From assembly GCA_020846655.1 (NCBI GenBank), contig JADLDL010000216.1, positions 1-40,375 of the forward strand: a DNA stretch of 40,375 nt, read 5' to 3'. This DNA is from Saprospiraceae bacterium (lineage in GTDB: Bacteria; Bacteroidota; Bacteroidia; Chitinophagales; Saprospiraceae). The notes beneath the pieces were generated by a model that saw only the letters and a program-made list of their open reading frames with translations, was not told the origin of the DNA and searched no databases. Every line of letters starts with the position of its first letter. Position 1 is the first letter of the stretch. Of this stretch, positions 31,849 through 39,992 are shown one piece after another. Position numbers and translations under genes: made by a program.

Positions 31849-32571
31849 ATGGCCAACATCCTCCTGCTTGAAACCGCCACCGACACCTGCTCTGTGGCAA
31901 TTGCCGAAAATGGCCAGGTACTGGCCCTGGCCGAAGTGCCGCAACTGGCCAATCCGGCCGGCCGCCTCACCCTCCTGATTCAGGATTTAGTGCAACAAAC
32001 GGGCATACCGCTGTCGCGCCTGGATGCCGTGGCCCTCAGCCGGGGTCCGGGCTCCTACACTTCGCTGCGGGTGGGCGCCTCGGTGGCCAAAGGCATTTGT
32101 TATGCCCTCGACAAGCCGCTCATCGCCGTGGATACCCTCCAAGCCCTCGCTTGGGGCAGCCGGGCGGCCTGGGCGGCTCAGGCTGCCGATGTGCCGCTAT
32201 TTTTTGTGCCCATGCTGGATGCCCGGCGGCAGGAAGTGTGGACGGCCATCTACGATGCCGGCCTGAACGAGCGGGTGCCCGCCCAGCCGCTGATTTTATC
32301 AGACAATTTGTTTTATGAATTTTTAGAAACCAGTGCCTTGGCGCAGCCCGGCGCCGTGTTTGTCGTGCCAGGAAACGGCGCAGAAAAAACAGAAAACGTG
32401 CCGTTGCCCGAGAATGTGGCGCTGTCGCTTGTCAGAAATTGTTCGGCGGCGTACTTAGCACGGCTGGCCGAAGATTTTTTTCAAAAATCTGATTTTCAGG
32501 AGGTATCATATTTCGAGCCTTTTTATATGAAACAGCCCAACATCACCACGCCGAATAAGCCCGGTTTGTGA
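31849..32571 (+). CDS. tsaB: tRNA threonylcarbamoyladenosine biosynthesis protein TsaB
   Basis: 240 aa. TsaB is the inactive ASKHA partner that, with TsaD and TsaE, places threonylcarbamoyl on A37 of ANN-decoding tRNAs. Marks: LLLETATDTCSVAIAENG at the N-terminus, LSRLDAVALSRGPGSYTSLRVG, GICYALDKPLIAVDTLQAL and MLDARRQEVWTA. Length is normal. It sits 15 bp after mnmA, so two U34/A37 tRNA-modification genes are neighbours. The C-terminal tail (KQPNITTPNKPGL) is short and polar. Confidence 0.93.
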   Translation: MANILLLETATDTCSVAIAENGQVLALAEVPQLANPAGRLTLLIQDLVQQTGIPLSRLDAVALSRGPGSYTSLRVGASVAKGICYALDKPLIAVDTLQALAWGSRAAWAAQAADVPLFFVPMLDARRQEVWTAIYDAGLNERVPAQPLILSDNLFYEFLETSALAQPGAVFVVPGNGAEKTENVPLPENVALSLVRNCSAAYLARLAEDFFQKSDFQEVSYFEPFYMKQPNITTPNKPGL

Positions 32572-32588
32572 TGAAAAATGAGTAAAAA

Positions 32589-32620
32589 TGTCAATTTGAC
32601 AAAAATTTGCTCTATTTTTG
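32589..32620 (+). promoter_or_regulatory. Palindrome and -7 element upstream of the first arsR gene
   Basis: TGTCAATTTGACA (32589-32601) is a perfect 6-1-6 palindrome, followed by TATTTTTG (32613-32620), a full -7 match. An ArsR repressor bound here would cover the -33 region. The leader would be about 128 nt. The half-site TTTGACAAAAA also occurs at 22825 and 40092. Operator function is inference. Confidence 0.4.
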
Positions 32621-32683
32621 TTCTGATAATCAGGGGCATTACACCTGCAAACAAAAATGTATGCAGAAATTCCCTGATCCGAA

Positions 32684-32699
32684 CTGGCATAATTTTGGA
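32684..32699 (+). promoter_or_regulatory. Second CTGGCATAATT motif, sigma-54-like
   Basis: CTGGCATAATTTTGGA shares 11 bases with the element before the HtrA-like gene. GG at 32686-32687 is followed after ten bases by GA instead of GC, so the -12 side is weaker. It lies 52 bp before the first arsR ATG. Confidence 0.25.
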
Positions 32700-32751
32700 A
32701 ACATACTAGCTGATTTACATATTGGTTTTTTGATTTTTTAAAACAATTTCT

Positions 32752-33090
32752 ATGAGAAAAGCAAAGAGCGAGACCGTCGTCTTGAAGAAGGGTCAGAAAG
32801 ACGTTCAGCTCGATTACTCCGAATTGCGCAAAGCGGTACTGGTGCTCCGCGCCGTCAACCACAAATTGAGACAACGCATGATTGATTTGCTGGAAGAAAA
32901 CCAGCGTATGACGGTCACCGACATCTATATCAAACTGCGACTGGAACAAAGTGTGGCGAGCCAGCACCTGGCTATCTTGCGCAAAGCCGGTGTGGTTTGC
33001 ACCGACCGGCAGGGCAAGTACATCTATTACGCACTGGACGAGGAACGGCTGACCCAAATTTCAAGGCTGGTCGAGGAATTGGCGATTTGA
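32752..33090 (+). CDS. ArsR-type winged-helix regulator 1
   Basis: 112 aa. Winged helix at about 28-100: LRAVNHKLRQRMIDLLEE, then recognition region MTVTDIYIKLRLEQSVASQHLAILRKAGVV and wing TDRQGKYIYYAL. The metal-binding Cys motif ELCVCDL of ArsR is absent (MTVTDIYI stands there), so it is not a classical arsenic or zinc sensor. The 25-residue N-terminal extension is basic. It is closely similar in its recognition segment (LEQSVASQHLAILR) to the second regulator at 33403. No metal-resistance genes lie nearby. Upstream holds a palindrome with a -7 element. Confidence 0.88.
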   Translation: MRKAKSETVVLKKGQKDVQLDYSELRKAVLVLRAVNHKLRQRMIDLLEENQRMTVTDIYIKLRLEQSVASQHLAILRKAGVVCTDRQGKYIYYALDEERLTQISRLVEELAI

Positions 33091-33402
33091 GGCCTGCGAC
33101 ACCCCAGCACCGGATTTTTTCAATCTTCTCTACTACACACACCCGACTGCGGCTGCCGGATACCCAGCAAAGACGGGCGGATCAGCTCGAACACAGGCGT
33201 CGTATGTTTCCCGAAAACCGAGGAAAATACGAACCAAGCGCCTGTTTTCCTGCGATACGCACCATGCTGGTATCCGGTAGCCATTTTTATGGGCGCCCGG
33301 CACCGGGTTGAATAAAAAAGCACATATTTGCTATTCAAACCGCAAATACATTGCCGCCGCCCTCCGGGCCAGACAAGAGGCCGGCCAAACTGCCCTGATC
33401 CT
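33091..33402. other. 312-bp gap between the two ArsR-type genes
   Basis: No convincing gene is seen. The only promoter-like match is CATATTTG (33323-33330), one base off the -7 consensus, 73 nt before the second arsR start. An open frame at 33328 leads into that gene but is Arg/Pro/Gln-rich and looks untranslated. No repeat or clear hairpin. Confidence 0.4.
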
Positions 33403-33729
33403 ATGGCCAACTCAAAAAACAACCCCATTGACCATCATGCCCTGCGCCTTTCTGCGGATACCCTGCGCGCGCTCGCCAATCCGTTGCGCCTGCGTATCAT
33501 CGCCATGCTGCTCGAACAGCCATCCATTTGTGTACAAAACATCTACAGCGAGCTGGGTGTCGAACAATCCATCGCCTCCCAGCACCTGCGCATCCTGCGC
33601 CAGGCCCGGCTGGTATACACTACCCGGAAAGGCAAGTTTGTGTATTACCTGCTCGACGAGGAGCGCCTGAAAAAAGCGGGCGCCATCGCCGGCCAACTGG
33701 CTGCCCTGGTCGGCAAACCCAAACCCTAA
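33403..33729 (+). CDS. ArsR-type winged-helix regulator 2
   Basis: 108 aa from the ATG at 33403 (MANSKNNPIDHHALRLSAD); the frame is open from 33328, but the added residues are low-complexity. Winged helix: LRALANPLRLRIIAMLLEQ, CVQNIYSELGVEQSIASQHLRILRQARLV, wing YTTRKGKFVYYLLDEERLKKA. It has one Cys (CVQNI) but no CxC metal site. It is a paralogue of regulator 1, with the wing and DEERL end shared, and may form homo- or heterodimers with it. Targets are unknown. It converges with the secreted protein gene, 10 bp apart. Confidence 0.88.
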   Translation: MANSKNNPIDHHALRLSADTLRALANPLRLRIIAMLLEQPSICVQNIYSELGVEQSIASQHLRILRQARLVYTTRKGKFVYYLLDEERLKKAGAIAGQLAALVGKPKP

Positions 33730-33739
33730 GAAACAGTTT

Positions 33740-34336
33740 CTAAGCGCGGTCGCAGCGCTCGATCGGCGAACAATTGTCCAATAAAATATTGCCCCGGTAC
33801 TGAAACATCGAACCCGGCGCAAAAAACGCCTCCATGGTGAGGTATTTCATGTCGTGGTTGGGCACAAACTGGAACTTGTACAGTTTCCAGCCCGCATGGT
33901 CGATGAGTGGCGAACTGGCCAGCATTTGCTCCTTTTTGCGGCCGGAGCCGCCCCAAATGCGCAGGCGCACCGGGTGGTTGTAGCCTACATATTGTGGCGC
34001 ATGGGCCAGGTAAATACTGAAAGTGTAGCAGGTGCCTGCTTTCAGTGTCTCGGGGAGTTGCTGGGCGATATCCTCCCGGGTGCCGTCTTCGCGGGTCACC
34101 AGGGCAATGCAAGTCTGGCCGTCCTGCGGCAAGGCCTGGATCTCCCAGGCGCCGGGCATAATATCGGGCGTGCTGCCCGGGGTAAAAGACACCCACCCGC
34201 TCGGGCAAGCCGACGCGCGGGGCGTATCTTCAAAAGAGGGATTGCTGAGGTGGATTTTTCCATCGGGTTGTTGGACCGGCATCCAGGAGAAAAACGCGAG
34301 CCAAAGGCCCGGAACAAAAACACCCGTTCGTTTCAT
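33740..34336 (-). CDS. Secreted protein with carbohydrate-binding-like (jelly-roll) domain
   Basis: 198 aa from the ATG at 34336 (MKRTGVFVPGLWLAFFSWMPVQQ), which starts a signal peptide; an ATG at 34354 adds six residues. The mature part begins LSNPSFEDTPRASACPSGWVSF, passes through GQTCIALVTREDGTREDIAQQL and LKAGTCYTFSIYLAHAPQY, and ends RGNILLDNCSPIERC. This layout (NPSFED, then xxYxFSxYL, then LLDNxSxI) is that of beta-sandwich CBM-like domains found at the start of many OmpA-family proteins in Bacteroidota. Here it stands alone. Two to four cysteines could pair. Function unknown; probably periplasmic or surface. A -7 element lies at 34377-34384. Confidence 0.72.
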   Translation of the reverse strand: MKRTGVFVPGLWLAFFSWMPVQQPDGKIHLSNPSFEDTPRASACPSGWVSFTPGSTPDIMPGAWEIQALPQDGQTCIALVTREDGTREDIAQQLPETLKAGTCYTFSIYLAHAPQYVGYNHPVRLRIWGGSGRKKEQMLASSPLIDHAGWKLYKFQFVPNHDMKYLTMEAFFAPGSMFQYRGNILLDNCSPIERCDRA

Positions 34337-34376
34337 ATGTGCAGTGGAATTCATGCCTGTTTTAGGAACTCTTCGG

Positions 34377-34384
34377 CAAAGATA
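34377..34384 (-). promoter_or_regulatory. Bacteroidota -7 element (TATCTTTG)
   Basis: Full TAnnTTTG match on the minus strand, 40 nt before the ATG at 34336. No TTG at the right distance upstream. Confidence 0.45.
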
Positions 34385-34501
34385 TTGGCATAAACGCGTT
34401 TTTCAGCAGCTTATGGCCCTGGCCCCCATACTTTTCCGGCTGCCGGCACATAGTTTTCCACCGAAAAACGGCAACTTTGCCGCCTTTAAGGACCGCTGAA
34501 T

Positions 34502-35356
34502 ATGCCGCGCACCAAGCCCACGTACCTGTATGCCATTCTAAGTGTAGCCCTGGTTTTGTTCATGGTGGGTTTTTTTGCCCTGACCATCCTGCATGCCCAC
34601 AAACTGGTGCTCCTGTTCAAAGAACGGGTGGACATTTGGCTGGAACTGAAACCGGACATTCCACAGGAACAAGTAGCCCGCATTATCGGCGAAATCCGCC
34701 AACAAAAATTTGTCAAAACCGAAACCGTCACGTTTGTCACCCGCGAACAGGCGGCCGCCACCATGCGCGAGGACCTGGGCGACGAAAGTCTCATCAGCGA
34801 CGTACCCAACCTGATGCGCGACATCGTTCGTTTTAATGTAAAAGCCGAATTTTTTCAGGAAGACAGCCTGCGCCAGTGGCGGGAAACGATGAAACAAGAT
34901 ACCCTGATCGCCGATTTGTATGTGGAAGCCGCCAACACAGGGAACATTGGCCAAAACATTGAAAAATTGGGTTGGCTCACCCTGGGGCTGGGTTTTTTAC
35001 TCATCTTTGCGGCTGTTACGCTCATTCACAACACGATCCGACTGGCCTTGTACACCAACCGTTTCCTGATCAAAAACCAGGAATTGGTGGGTGCGTCCTG
35101 GGGCTATATTACCCGTCCCTATCTCCGGCGCGGTATCGTCAATGGTATTTGGAGCGCCGTTTTGGCAATCGCCCTGCTCATCGCCTTGCTTGCCTGGGTG
35201 CAGGGGCAGTTGCCCGAACTGCGCGAACTGGAAGACCTGAACGGCTTGCTGGCGATTTTCACCGGCATCATTGGGTTGGGCATCCTGATTTCAGGCCTGA
35301 GTACCTACTTCGTGGTGAATAAATTCCTCCGAATGCGCGTCGACGACCTGTACTAA
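34502..35356 (+). CDS. ftsX: Cell-division protein FtsX (permease-like)
   Basis: 284 aa. One N-terminal helix (about 9-31), a periplasmic domain (about 40-150, with the motif VDIWLELKPDIPQEQVARIIGEI), and three C-terminal helices (about 156-180, 212-234, 246-272) are the FtsX layout. With FtsE it controls periplasmic peptidoglycan hydrolases at the septum. The segment LIHNTIRLALYTNRFLIKNQELVGAS, with the coupling helix that meets FtsE, is well kept. It heads the ftsX, DUF3098, uppP set common in Bacteroidota. A near-consensus -7 (CAACTTTG) is at 34472-34479. Confidence 0.93.
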   Translation: MPRTKPTYLYAILSVALVLFMVGFFALTILHAHKLVLLFKERVDIWLELKPDIPQEQVARIIGEIRQQKFVKTETVTFVTREQAAATMREDLGDESLISDVPNLMRDIVRFNVKAEFFQEDSLRQWRETMKQDTLIADLYVEAANTGNIGQNIEKLGWLTLGLGFLLIFAAVTLIHNTIRLALYTNRFLIKNQELVGASWGYITRPYLRRGIVNGIWSAVLAIALLIALLAWVQGQLPELRELEDLNGLLAIFTGIIGLGILISGLSTYFVVNKFLRMRVDDLY

Positions 35357-35461
35357 TGCTGCGCACACTGCCGGCTTTCCAGTTTGACATTCCAATAGAA
35401 CATTTTCAATCTCCATTTCTCAATATCTCTCGCTCAAGCGCATTTATTTTTACAGAACAAT

Positions 35462-35836
35462 ATGGCAAAACAAGCACCACGACGCCCCGCTCCCACGCCC
35501 TCCCAGCCCAAAAAAACGGCGCCCGCTACTCCCCGGAGAACTGAAAAACAAGAAGGTATTTTCAGCGTAGGCAAAGAGGAGTTTATTTTTGATCGCCAGA
35601 ATTTCATTTTCATGGGTATCGGCCTCGGCTTGGTCTTGCTGGGCCTGCTGGCGATGAGCGGCGGTTCGATGCCCGACAACAATACCTGGGACCCGAATAT
35701 CATCTACAGTTTCCGCCGGATTACCCTGGCGCCCATCCTGATGGTGGTCGGCTTCGTGGTGGTGGCCTATGGCATTTTTAAGAAAAAAACAGTGGTGACT
35801 ATTCCGGTAGAAAGCGATAACCCGCCTGCTGCATGA
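35462..35836 (+). CDS. DUF3098 small membrane protein
   Basis: 124 aa. The N-terminal 28 residues are Pro/Lys/Ala-rich and disordered ([18 protein letters not shown]). The DUF3098 core follows: [26 protein letters not shown] (helix 1) and [23 protein letters not shown] (helix 2), with [13 protein letters not shown] between. No enzymatic role is known. It is regularly found between ftsX and uppP in Bacteroidota, which hints at a cell-envelope job. Its stop codon overlaps the uppP start by four bases (ATGA), so the two are translationally coupled. Confidence 0.9.
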   Translation: MAKQAPRRPAPTPSQPKKTAPATPRRTEKQEGIFSVGKEEFIFDRQNFIFMGIGLGLVLLGLLAMSGGSMPDNNTWDPNIIYSFRRITLAPILMVVGFVVVAYGIFKKKTVVTIPVESDNPPAA

Positions 35837-36648
35837 ACCTGCTCCACGCCATTATCCTGGCTATTATTGAAGGACTTACCGAATTTTTGCCGGTGTCGTC
35901 CACCGGGCATATGATTATCGGTTCCACGGCAATGGGCATTGCTTCCGATCCCTTCGTGAAGGTGTTTACGGTAGCGATTCAATTTGGCGCCATCCTGTCG
36001 GTGCTGGTCTTGTATTGGCGGCGTTTCCTGCAGAACGTGAATTTCTACGTCAAACTGCTGGTCGCCTTCCTGCCTGCCGTGGTGTTTGGTTTGTTGTTCA
36101 AAAAAGTCATCGACCAGTTGCTCGAAAATATCCTGGTGGTCGGGCTGGCGCTAATCGCCGGCGGCATCGTGTTTTTGTTTCTCGACAATGTATTTGAGCG
36201 GCGCAGCCGCGAGGAAACCAGCGAAGCCGACATCACGCTGCCCAAAGCCCTGTACATCGGCCTGTTCCAGGTCATTGCCATGGTACCAGGGGTGAGCCGT
36301 TCGGCAGCGACCATCATCGGGGGGCTCACGCAGCGGCTGTCGCCCAAAACGGCGGCCGAATTTTCGTTTTTCCTGGCCGTGCCTACCATGTTTGCCGCTA
36401 CCGCCAAATCGCTCTGGGACTATTTTACTGAAGAAGGCGGGCACTTTACGCAGGACGAAATCGTGTTGCTGGCCGCCGGCAACCTCGTCGCCTTCGTGGT
36501 CGCCTGGATCGCCATCAAAGCCTTTATTCAGTTTTTGACCAACAACGGTTTTAAAATTTTCGGCTACTACCGGATTACGGTGGGCCTTATTATCGTGGTG
36601 TTGTGGGCCCTTGGGTATTTCGAGGGCGTGGATGTCGGGGCATTTTAA
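35833..36648 (+). CDS. uppP: Undecaprenyl-diphosphate phosphatase
   Basis: 271 aa. UppP (BacA) removes a phosphate from undecaprenyl diphosphate and so recycles the carrier for cell-wall and glycan building. The two conserved sites are [15 protein letters not shown] (14-28) and [13 protein letters not shown] in the middle, both with the catalytic Glu/Ser/Arg. About eight helices are visible. It overlaps DUF3098 by four bases. In many relatives truB comes next; here the FTCD gene does. Confidence 0.95.
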   Translation: MNLLHAIILAIIEGLTEFLPVSSTGHMIIGSTAMGIASDPFVKVFTVAIQFGAILSVLVLYWRRFLQNVNFYVKLLVAFLPAVVFGLLFKKVIDQLLENILVVGLALIAGGIVFLFLDNVFERRSREETSEADITLPKALYIGLFQVIAMVPGVSRSAATIIGGLTQRLSPKTAAEFSFFLAVPTMFAATAKSLWDYFTEEGGHFTQDEIVLLAAGNLVAFVVAWIAIKAFIQFLTNNGFKIFGYYRITVGLIIVVLWALGYFEGVDVGAF

Positions 36649-36697
36649 ACACCATTCCGTTGGCCCGCCGGCATTTTTTCCCCTCCCGGAAACGGCG

Positions 36698-36728
36698 TTG
36701 CTGCGCTAAATTACAATACTACCCTTTG
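36698..36728 (+). promoter_or_regulatory. Bacteroidota promoter directly at the FTCD start
   Basis: TTG (36698-36700), 19 nt, then TACCCTTTG (36720-36728), the -7 consensus with one extra base. Its end is four bases before the ATG at 36733, so transcription should start at or next to the start codon, i.e. a leaderless mRNA. Confidence 0.5.
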
Positions 36729-36732
36729 GCGT

Positions 36733-38421
36733 ATGAAACAACTTATCGAATGCGTCCCCAATTTTTCGGAAGGATGCGACCTCTCGATCATCAAACAAAT
36801 CACCGACGCAATTGAAGCGGTAGACGGCGTCAAACTGCTGGACGTGGACCCCGGCAAAGCCACCAACCGCACGGTCGTCACGTTTGTCGGCGAACCGGCC
36901 CCGGTGGTAGAAGCCGCTTTCCGCGCCATCGAAAAAGCCTGCGCCCTCATCGATATGCGCCAGCACAGCGGCGAGCACCCGCGCATGGGCGCCACCGATG
37001 TGTGCCCGCTCATTCCAATCGCGCATATTTCGATGGAAGAAACCGCTGAATGGGCGCGCCGGCTGGGCGAGCGCGTCGGCCGCGAACTCGAACTGCCGGT
37101 GTACCTCTACGAAGCCGCCGCCAGCCGGCCCGAGCGCCGGAACCTAGCCAGCATCCGGGCCGGCGAATACGAAGCCCTGCCCGACAAACTGAGCAAGCCG
37201 GAGTGGAAACCCGACTTCGGGCCGGCCCGTTTCAATGCCCAAAGCGGCGCCACCGTGATCGGCGCCCGCGATTTCCTGATCGCCTACAACCTCAACCTGA
37301 ATACCACCTCCACGCGCCGCGCCAACTCCGTGGCCTTCGACGTGCGCGAGATCGGCCGGGTGCTCACCGATGCCGCCGGCAAACCGCTCAAGGATGCCGA
37401 CGGCGAGCCGCTGCGGCAGCCCGGCACCCTGAAAGGGGTGAAAGGCATCGGCTGGTTTATCGAGGAATACGGCATTGCCCAAATATCAATGAACATCACC
37501 GATATCAGCGCCACGCCGCTGCACCTGGCCTTCGAGGCCTGTTGCGACAGCGCCAGCCGCCGTGGCATGCGGGTAACCGGCTCCGAACTGGTCGGCCTGG
37601 TGCCCTTGCAGGTGATGCTTGAGGCAGGCCGTTATTTTTTGAAAAAACAGGAGCGCAGCGTCGGGGTGAGCGAAGAAGAACTGATCAAAATTGCCGTGAA
37701 ATCGATGGGGCTCGACGAACTCGCGCCTTTCGATCCGCAGCAAAAGATCATTGAGTACAACCTGGTCAAAGACGACCCTTCGGCAGCCAAAAAATTGATC
37801 CGGAAGGATTTGCGTGCCTTCGCCAACGAAACTGCCGCCGAGAGCCCTGCCCCCGGCGGGGGCTCGGTGAGCGCCTACGTGGGCACGCTGGGCGTATCGC
37901 TGGCCACCATGGTGGCCAACCTGAGCGCCCACAAACGCGGTTGGGACGAGCGCTGGGCTGAGTTTTCGGAAGCGGCCGACCGCGGCCAGCGCATCAAAGA
38001 TGCCCTGCTGCGCGCCGTAGATGAAGACACAGAGGCCTTCAACGCCATCATGGAGGCATTTGGCCTGCCCAAAGGCACTCCCGAAGAAAAAGCAGCCCGC
38101 AAGGCCGCTATTCAGAAAGCCACCCTGGGCGCCATCGAAGTGCCCCTGCGCGTGGTGCGCCTGGGACTCGAGAGTTTCCCGCTGATCCGCCAGATGGTAG
38201 AAACCGGCAATCCCAATTCCATCACCGATGCCGGCGTGGGCGCCTTGTGCGCGCGCACCGCCGTGCTGGGCGCCGCGCTCAACGCAAAAGTGAACGCCAT
38301 CGACCTGGAAGACAAGTCCTACGCCGCCCGGGTGGTGGCCGAAGCCGACGCCGCCATGGCCGATGCCGCCCGCCTGGAAGCCGAAATACTGGCGATCGTG
38401 CGGGAAAAAATGGGGGTTTGA
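36733..38421 (+). CDS. Bifunctional glutamate formimidoyltransferase / formimidoyl-THF cyclodeaminase
   Basis: 562 aa, the full-length fusion seen in animals and some bacteria. The transferase half (about 1-325) shows ECVPNFSEG at the start and catalytic His82 in HSGEHPRMGATDVCPL. It moves the formimino group from formiminoglutamate (histidine degradation) to tetrahydrofolate. A linker follows, then the cyclodeaminase half (about 352-562) with FANETAAESPAPGGGSVSAYVG and MVANLS. It closes the product to methenyl-THF and releases ammonia. Bacteria often have these as separate genes. No hut genes are adjacent. The promoter suggests a leaderless transcript. Confidence 0.95.
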   Translation: MKQLIECVPNFSEGCDLSIIKQITDAIEAVDGVKLLDVDPGKATNRTVVTFVGEPAPVVEAAFRAIEKACALIDMRQHSGEHPRMGATDVCPLIPIAHISMEETAEWARRLGERVGRELELPVYLYEAAASRPERRNLASIRAGEYEALPDKLSKPEWKPDFGPARFNAQSGATVIGARDFLIAYNLNLNTTSTRRANSVAFDVREIGRVLTDAAGKPLKDADGEPLRQPGTLKGVKGIGWFIEEYGIAQISMNITDISATPLHLAFEACCDSASRRGMRVTGSELVGLVPLQVMLEAGRYFLKKQERSVGVSEEELIKIAVKSMGLDELAPFDPQQKIIEYNLVKDDPSAAKKLIRKDLRAFANETAAESPAPGGGSVSAYVGTLGVSLATMVANLSAHKRGWDERWAEFSEAADRGQRIKDALLRAVDEDTEAFNAIMEAFGLPKGTPEEKAARKAAIQKATLGAIEVPLRVVRLGLESFPLIRQMVETGNPNSITDAGVGALCARTAVLGAALNAKVNAIDLEDKSYAARVVAEADAAMADAARLEAEILAIVREKMGV

Positions 38422-38509
38422 ACCGGGTCTTCATGAGCCACGGTAATGGTTCAATGGCGTATCTTGTTGTAGATATTCAGGCCTCTGATCGATCAGAAAA
38501 ACTGTTGGC

Positions 38510-39049
38510 ATGAACCCTGTTGTGCATTTTCTCCGGTCCTATTGGCCCGTGGCCGTTCTGGCGGTGTTGGTGCTGCTGCCCCGGTTGTGGATTCATCCGG
38601 CGGCCACGCCGGGCGCGTACTCCAATTCGAGTGGGTGGTCGGCCCTGGTCCTGTGGCAGGAAACCGCGTTGTTGCTGGCTGGCTGTATTCTGCTGAGCGG
38701 CCTGTTGTATTGGTGGCTGGAGCGCCTGGGGTACCGGTTTGTGGAATTGCTGAAAATCATTCACCTGGGCTATAGCTATCCGTTTTTGTTGATCCTGGCC
38801 ATCGGCTGGTATTATTTTCATTATCACAACCAGACCAACCCAGCAGGCGAGGCCGTAGACCAGGGGATCGCCACGATCTATGCCGGCACACCGGAGTGGC
38901 TGTTGCGCCTGCACGGCCGCCTGGGCGTCGCCTTGTTGATGTTTGTGGCTGCGCAGTTGATGGCAGTAGTGCACCTTGCGGTGGTGTTGTGGCGGGGCCG
39001 GCCAAAACAATTGGAAGATACTCAAACGATACTCGACCGATTTGACTAA
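38510..39049 (+). CDS. Four-helix membrane protein A of a tandem pair
   Basis: 179 aa. Four hydrophobic helices at about 12-26, 48-70, 82-102 and 134-160. I do not know the family. It resembles the next gene in layout: RSYWP start, a helix ending in YWWLERLGYR, a conserved LLKIIHLGYSYP with His85 at the start of helix 3, and a fourth helix near the end. This suggests a duplication. The histidines could bind heme or quinone, but that is speculation. It is 88 bp after the FTCD gene and 21 bp before the partner. Confidence 0.75.
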   Translation: MNPVVHFLRSYWPVAVLAVLVLLPRLWIHPAATPGAYSNSSGWSALVLWQETALLLAGCILLSGLLYWWLERLGYRFVELLKIIHLGYSYPFLLILAIGWYYFHYHNQTNPAGEAVDQGIATIYAGTPEWLLRLHGRLGVALLMFVAAQLMAVVHLAVVLWRGRPKQLEDTQTILDRFD

Positions 39050-39070
39050 CCTGTTTTACACTTCCTGCAC

Positions 39071-39532
39071 ATGCCCAATCTGAGCCTCTTTTCCCGCTAT
39101 TGGTACCTCTGGCTGACCGCACTCGTGTTGTTGGTGGCGGCGGCTACGGGTTTTCGCGAATCTCTGTTCATTGGCCTGGGCAACCTCAACCTGCGCATGA
39201 CTTGCGCGGGGTTCCTGTTTGGTTGTGCACTTTTTTTGCTCGGTATCGGCGGCATTTATGTCTACCTCGATTACCGGGAACGGGCTCTTGTGCGCTGGCT
39301 CAGGATTACACACCTGATTTTCTGCCATGCCTTTTGCCTCGTGGTGTTTATTTTTATGCAAATCCTGAACACGAGGCGCCTGAGCAGTACGCAGGGCTAT
39401 TTTGGCGGCCGGCAGATGTACAGCGAAGAGTTGTACATGCCCCTGACTGTGTTTTTTATCTGCTTTTTTCTGGTACAAATCCTCTTCTTCGTCTTTCTCC
39501 TGCGCCTGCTGACGGCCCGGCCCAACAGATAA
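39071..39532 (+). CDS. Four-helix membrane protein B of a tandem pair
   Basis: 153 aa. Four helices at about 12-27, 44-66, 80-100 and 122-146. SRYWYLW at the start, YVYLDYRERA after helix 2 and RWLRITHLIFCHAF (His81, His86) at helix 3 match the places of RSYWP, YWWLERL and LLKIIHLGYSYP in the upstream protein. Both have soluble 20- to 30-residue loops between helices 3 and 4. No known family recognised. Likely cotranscribed with protein A and perhaps forming a complex with it. It converges with the TonB-C-like gene (10 bp). Confidence 0.75.
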   Translation: MPNLSLFSRYWYLWLTALVLLVAAATGFRESLFIGLGNLNLRMTCAGFLFGCALFLLGIGGIYVYLDYRERALVRWLRITHLIFCHAFCLVVFIFMQILNTRRLSSTQGYFGGRQMYSEELYMPLTVFFICFFLVQILFFVFLLRLLTARPNR

Positions 39533-39542
39533 ACCGGCCGGC

Positions 39543-39992
39543 CTATTCCCAGCGAATCCGCAGCGGCCAATGCATACGGGTGCGCTTGACCTGCCCCTCC
39601 CACTCCCCGGGCACCCAGCAAGGCATCTGCGCCAACACCGCCCGAACGGCCGGTTCCAGACAAGGGTGGGGCAACTTGAGCACTTCGACCTGACTCAGAT
39701 CGCCGTTTGTTTCCACTACAAAAGACAGCACGATCCGGCTCCCGGAAAACGGCGCACAATCCCTGGGCACTTCAAAATGTCGGCTCCAAAACTGAAGCAA
39801 GGCCGCATCGCCCCCCGGGAAAGACGGGTATTTTTCCAAGTCAATACCCTCCCAAATACACAAACTATCGGGCACTAGTGGCGCCGCGGCATTACACGCC
39901 GGGGCTTTGCCCGGGGCAGGTTCCGGCATTTGGCCGCAGCACCAGTCCGGGCAAAGCCAAGCCAAACACAGGACAATACAAATGCGCTTCAT
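39543..39992 (-). CDS. Secreted TonB-C-terminal-like domain protein
   Basis: 149 aa. Signal peptide to about residue 20 (MKRICIVLCLAWLCPDWCCGQ). The rest, YPSFPGGDAALLQFWSRHFEVP, then IVLSFVVETNGDLSQVEVLK, then CLEPAVRAVLAQMPCWVPGEWEGQ, matches the TonB C-terminal fold (PF03544) as used in many Bacteroidota proteins. The classic TonB has a membrane anchor and proline linker; this one lacks both, so it is not an energy-coupling TonB. Cysteines are unusually common. Role unknown; periplasmic. Confidence 0.8.
   Translation of the reverse strand: MKRICIVLCLAWLCPDWCCGQMPEPAPGKAPACNAAAPLVPDSLCIWEGIDLEKYPSFPGGDAALLQFWSRHFEVPRDCAPFSGSRIVLSFVVETNGDLSQVEVLKLPHPCLEPAVRAVLAQMPCWVPGEWEGQVKRTRMHWPLRIRWE

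Noticed and set aside
33730-33742. AGAAACAGTTTCT palindrome between convergent genes as a terminator
   Set aside because: The stem is short and AT-rich with almost no loop; too weak to call.
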